Shown piece by piece: positions 60,149 through 64,000 of a DNA stretch of 64,000 bases. The stretch is taken from positions 186,001 to 250,000 of the forward strand of contig OX637626.1 in assembly GCA_951802195.1 (NCBI GenBank), written 5' to 3'. The notes beneath the pieces were generated by a model that was not told the origin of the DNA, did not search any database, and saw nothing but the letters and a program-made list of their open reading frames with translations. Position 1 is the first letter of the stretch. Each line of letters opens with the position of its first letter. A program made the translations under genes and the position numbers. The DNA comes from Tausonia pullulans. Taxonomy: Eukaryota > Basidiomycota > Tremellomycetes > Cystofilobasidiales > Mrakiaceae.

Positions 60149-62542
60149 ATGTCTCGCTCTTCTCGCCTGTTGCCCACACTCTCTTCGGCCTCCTTTCTCC
60201 TCTTCCTCTCCTTTCTCCTCCTGGGGGTCGCATCCACAGCATTGGCCCAGACGACGGGAGACGCGTTCTGTGACGAGGTGCGTGAGACGCACCTGGGTCC
60301 TCCCCATTGTCCCCGACTCATTCACCCCTACCCCTTCCTCCCTGCAGCTTGTGTGCATCAAGGCTGTCAAGACGGCCAGTCGGACCACCTGTATGTGTTT
60401 CCTTTCCCGTTCCTGGAAGAGCAGCAAGAGCCTCTCCCTCTCGCGCGTCCCGGGCCCAGTCAAGACCTCCACCTGACTTCTCTGCTGCTATTCTCTCCCT
60501 CCCCTCTCCATCCGCCTCCTCGCGTGCCTTCTCCACCTTCCCCGCTTGTGTGCCCCACCGCCCGTGACACCTGTATGCGCAGACACACTCTCCCGGAGCA
60601 CGGATGAGGCCTCCTTGGCGCGTTATCCTGACTTCGGCTGGATCGCAATGTGAGTCGCCGTCGTCCTCGCCACCTGCCGGGAGTAAGCGTAAGCTCCCTC
60701 TGACTAGCGCGTGTTGATTCGACTCTTTTTCTCCAGCGGGTTCGGCACGTCGATGGCCAACTCCCCCATGGTCATCATGGTGCGTCTCTCGCATCTCTTA
60801 CGCCCATATACAACGCTGAAGATGTATCCGTCTTCAATAGTGGCCCAACGCCGACCAGTCCATCACGATTTCCCAGCGGATCGCAAGATCGCACGTCCTA
60901 CCAACGGTGGACTTCGCGCCGCTATTCCAAGCGGTCCAGATGTATCAGTCCTCGAGGATTAACGGGTCACACACGACGCTCGACTTTGCGATTGAGGGCA
61001 ATGCGCCTCCAGCGGTCGTCAACATCATCTATGCCTATGTGAGTTGGGTTGTATGCGCTGACGCGTGGGAGAATCGGACCCATATCTGGCGTCGTGCCTG
61101 ACCACATCTGTCACTCTGGTCGATTGGTTGGTCTCCTTCCCTCCTTCACACATGCAGGGCTCAGAAAACCCAAACAGTAGGGATCTCGACGCGACGATTC
61201 GTCAGCACGATTACTCCAATTCGGGCAAGCTGGACCTCACCAAGAAGCTCTCGACGACGTCCGAGACAGTCTCACTTTCCTCGAGCTCCGCCTCGGCCGT
61301 CGCGACGGCCATTCAGGCTACGGGCAGGCCCATTCGTGCGTCGTTTGATCTCTTCTGCTTGCGTTGTGTGATTCTCCCCTTTGACGCCGACTCCGCAACA
61401 GCCATCGCAAGTAGGACCCTTGCCCCTCTGTCGTCCGAACCGGCCGTGCCCACGCGCCAAGTCGGCGGCTCCAACGGCGGCTCGCTCGCCAGCGGGGCCT
61501 ACACGAGCACACAAAAGCTTATCATCGCGCACGCCGTCCTCGGTGGGCTTGGAGCCATGATTTTCCTCCCAGCAGGAGTGGTGCGTCGTTGTCATCCTTT
61601 GAGAGGACCTGGGGGTCACCGCTGACGCCGACTGAATTCAGCTCATCGCCCGTTTGATGCGCGCACTTTGGCCAAAATGGATTCGGGGTCACTGTTCGTC
61701 GATCGCTCTCTTCAGTTTGCTGCTAGACGAAAACTGACTCTTTCACGCGGGAACCAGGGATGATCCACGCCTTCCTCACGTTTCCCGCTATCCTTGTCGC
61801 CTTTATCCTCGGAATCGCCGTGAGTTGCCGTCCTTGCATTGCCTCTTAAACATCCCTCTGACTCCAAACACTCCTCAAGGCCACCATGAACTCTAACTCT
61901 GGCGAGCACTTCTACTCTACCCACCGCCAACTCGGTCTTGTTGTCGTCATTCTTCTGCTCCTCCAGCTCGCCTTCGGCACGCTCATTCACCTCTTTCCAG
62001 CCAACGTCGTTGGTCCCTCCAAACCCATCCTCCTCCTCCGAGGCAAGAGCCTTCAAAATTGGCTTCACCCTCTCATTGGAGTGGTTGTCCTCCTCCTCGG
62101 CTGGATCACTGTCTGGACAGGATTTGGAGAATTCAAGACGTGGTCTGGCCTTGGGCCAGTCACACCGGGAACCAAGCCGACGTATATTGTCCTTCTCGTG
62201 CTTACGGCGCTCGCGTACCTCGGTGGACTGGCGTTCCTCCCGCAGCAATTTCGCCACGAACACGCCCGACATCTCTCACACAACGGAGTCGGGTCCCAGG
62301 TCTCCGTTCGCGGTGGATTGAGCGGTGTCGGAGGAGGAATGACGGGGAACTCGCACCTCCAGCTGAAGGAGTTTTCGAGCAGCGGGGTCGACGGTCGTGG
62401 AGGGTTCAATGGGGATGAGACGGCGCAGTTTGGTGGGCAGAGTGGGTTCGGCCAGGAGTTGAAGATGGAGAGGACGTCGTCGAGTAAAGAGGAGCGGGAA
62501 AGGGAGTACTGGAGTGCTGCTGCTCCTGGGAGGGCGCTTTAG
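60149..62542 (+). CDS. DOMON / cytochrome b561 membrane protein
   Basis: A signal peptide (LSSASFLLFLSFLLLGVAS, then TALAQ) starts at ATG 60149. Exons then give an extracellular DOMON-like haem domain of the cellobiose-dehydrogenase cytochrome type (ARYPDFGWIAIGFGTSMANSP, IMWPNADQSITISQR). Next is a Ser-rich linker. The membrane core is a cytochrome b561/ferric reductase-like module with hydrophobic helices and four conserved-position histidines: IIAHAVLGGLG, WMIHAFLTFP, YSTHRQLGLV and NWLHPLIGVV. These are expected to bind two haems b. A fifth helix (YIVLLVLTALAYLGGLAFL) and a soluble Gly/Ser tail end at TAG 62540-62542. Such proteins carry electrons across the plasma or secretory membrane, often for iron or quinone reduction. 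The electron donor and acceptor here are unknown. Confidence 0.9.
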
Positions 62543-62886
62543 GAAGTGTCGAATTGTGCTTATAGCTGTTGTGTCTCTTGTCTCTTTCCGTCTCTCGTTG
62601 TTCCTCCTCTCCTTGATAAGGCTTTCATACCTGTTTTACCCTCCATCTCTTTAACTTCGCAACAACGTCCTCTCTCTTCTGTTCCAGGACTTGCATCTGC
62701 TCCTTCTTCCTTCTGATTCTACTTCCATCATCTCTCTCTTACCCTAGTCTTCTCTCTTCCCTCATCTCTTTCTGAATCTTATCCCTTGTCATGCAGCTCT
62801 CCCTTAGCCTTCTGGTCGCACGCATAGCAAAGCCATTTGGGATTTCCGCCCTTTCCCCCGCCACGCACACATCATCCTCCCACCCT
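62543..62886. other. Convergent 3' region between b561 and proteasome genes
   Basis: These 344 bp are T/C-rich on the + strand, probably shared 3' UTR. No gene was seen. Confidence 0.55.
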
Positions 62887-64000
62887 TCAAGCAGCCATCG
62901 AGTCCACAAGCGCCTTCAACTCCTCCTCACCCAAGATTTCGAAACCCTTCTCCTTCGTGACCTGCGCGAGCTGAACGTTGTGCTCATTGAGCTTCTCCTC
63001 CATCACCTGCTTGAGAATCTTGAGTGTGAGCCGGTGGGCTTCGTCCAGGGTCATCTCCTATCTCGCATGAAGAGGGAGGAGGGAAAGGTGGGGGGAGAGG
63101 GGGGAGGGAAGAAGTCAGTGGGAGGTTGGAAGGGGAAGGGAGGGGAATGGGAATGACTGACCTTCTGGTACTGGTCCTGGAGCTCAGCCTGGGCAGCTTC
63201 AGAGCCCGAGCCGACGGCCTTGGCGTCGTGCTTCATGAAAGTCCCTGATGGGTCGGTGTGGAAGCTGACATCGGGCGGCGTTGAGGTGGGAGAGAAGAAG
63301 AAGTCAGCGAGGAGGAGACGACGTGTGTGCGTGTACGTGAGGGTGGACGCGCAACGTACAGTTGAGGTCCGCGCTCATCGACACCCGCCAGGAGAAGAGC
63401 GACTCCGAATGGCCGGGACTAGGAAAATCAAGAAACGAAGAGCCCAGTGAGCAGACGCCCATGAAACCGAGAAAGAGAGAGGTAAACAAGCGCTTTCGCC
63501 CTCACCATGAGCGCTTCATCATCCTCAACCGACTCTCCGAACCTCAACGCGAGGTCCGAGATGGCCTGCGCGCAGCTCTCCACGCCTACAGGCTCGTCAT
63601 ATGTGAACGCATGGTTCTGAGACGTCACCCGAGCATGGTCGATGATCGTCCGAGCGTCGGCGGTGAGCCCGGACATGGCGCAACCGATGTGCGAATCGAT
63701 CTCCATGATCTTCTCGATCGAGGAGGACTCGAGGAGCTTGGACGAGACGCGCTTCTCGACGCCGAGAACGACACCGTAGGGGGTTCGGATGCCGACGGTC
63801 GTAGAGCCGAGCTGATGGTTGGTAAGGGGAGGACGGGCAAGCGAGCAAAGGAGTGGAGGGGCAGTGGCGCGTTAAGTCGGCGTGCTCGAAGACAAGGAAA
63901 CGAGCGAGATATTTAGGACCGGACCTTAATCGCCTCCATGGCATACTCGACTGAGCGAGGAACAGTGAGGAGGGGGAGGGGGGAGGAGGGAAGGAGAGGA
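62887..64000 (-). CDS. PUP2: 20S proteasome subunit alpha type-5 (5' partial)
   Basis: This is the structural alpha-ring subunit alpha5 (yeast Pup2, human PSMA5). On the minus strand the visible part starts at an acceptor near 63950 with [19 protein letters not shown] (first part) and [17 protein letters not shown]. It continues with [21 protein letters not shown] and [18 protein letters not shown]. Later exons give [30 protein letters not shown] and the helix [19 protein letters not shown], and the end [15 protein letters not shown] with TGA at 62887-62889. The window stops inside an intron upstream of VEYAMEAIK, so the first 20-30 residues are missing. The motif match to alpha5, including [13 protein letters not shown], is very strong. 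Confidence 0.95.

Overview
The window is nuclear DNA from a GC-rich, intron-dense fungus. Nearly every gene has several 50-100 nt introns with GTGAGT or GTGCGT donors, CTGAC/CTAAC-like branch points and CAG/TAG acceptors. Gene spacing is tight and intergenic DNA is mostly pyrimidine-rich leader. Gene content and style fit a basidiomycete yeast; I would guess Pucciniomycotina/Microbotryomycetes (Rhodotorula/Sporobolomyces-like), but that placement is inference. No search was run. Names rest on motifs read from exon-joined translations.

Layout, left to right. (1) 1-5.5 kb: two tandem proline dehydrogenase genes, the first cut by the window edge. (2) 5.9-11.9 kb: GNA1 (+), ATP23 (-) and a DUF2985-type membrane protein (+). 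(3) 12.1-18.2 kb: RAD17 checkpoint clamp loader (-), CIA30-family complex I assembly factor (-), and BMT2 25S rRNA methyltransferase (+). (4) 18.8-31.8 kb: an FAD-dependent oxidoreductase, a large IBTK-like protein with ankyrin, RCC1 and two BTB domains, and a large PHD-finger protein, all +. (5) 32.2-36.7 kb: a Het-C homologue (-). (6) 36.7-39.1 kb: the longest stretch without a protein gene. It holds a purine tract, nested short repeats and a tRNA-Ala(TGC). (7) 39.1-44.7 kb: an ADF-H/coiled-coil/PH protein and the DED1 DEAD-box helicase (+). (8) 45.5-53.0 kb: a short-chain dehydrogenase (-), PNO1/DIM2 (+) and a YAP1/PAP1-like bZIP factor (+). (9) 53.9-64 kb: NPR2 (+), TOM70 (-), a DOMON/cytochrome b561 protein (+) and the 3' part of the proteasome alpha5 gene (-).

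The genes are mostly conserved housekeeping functions and form no obvious pathway cluster. Several act in mitochondria (two PUT1 copies, ATP23, CIA30, TOM70). Several act in nutrient or stress signalling (PUT1 for proline catabolism, NPR2 for TORC1 inhibition, YAP1 for redox stress). Ribosome biogenesis or translation is served by BMT2, PNO1 and DED1. I saw no convincing transposon, CRISPR array or gene-transfer island. The least explained features are the repeat block beside the tRNA gene, the ADF-H/PH architecture, the fungal IBTK-like gene, and the divergence between the proline dehydrogenase copies.
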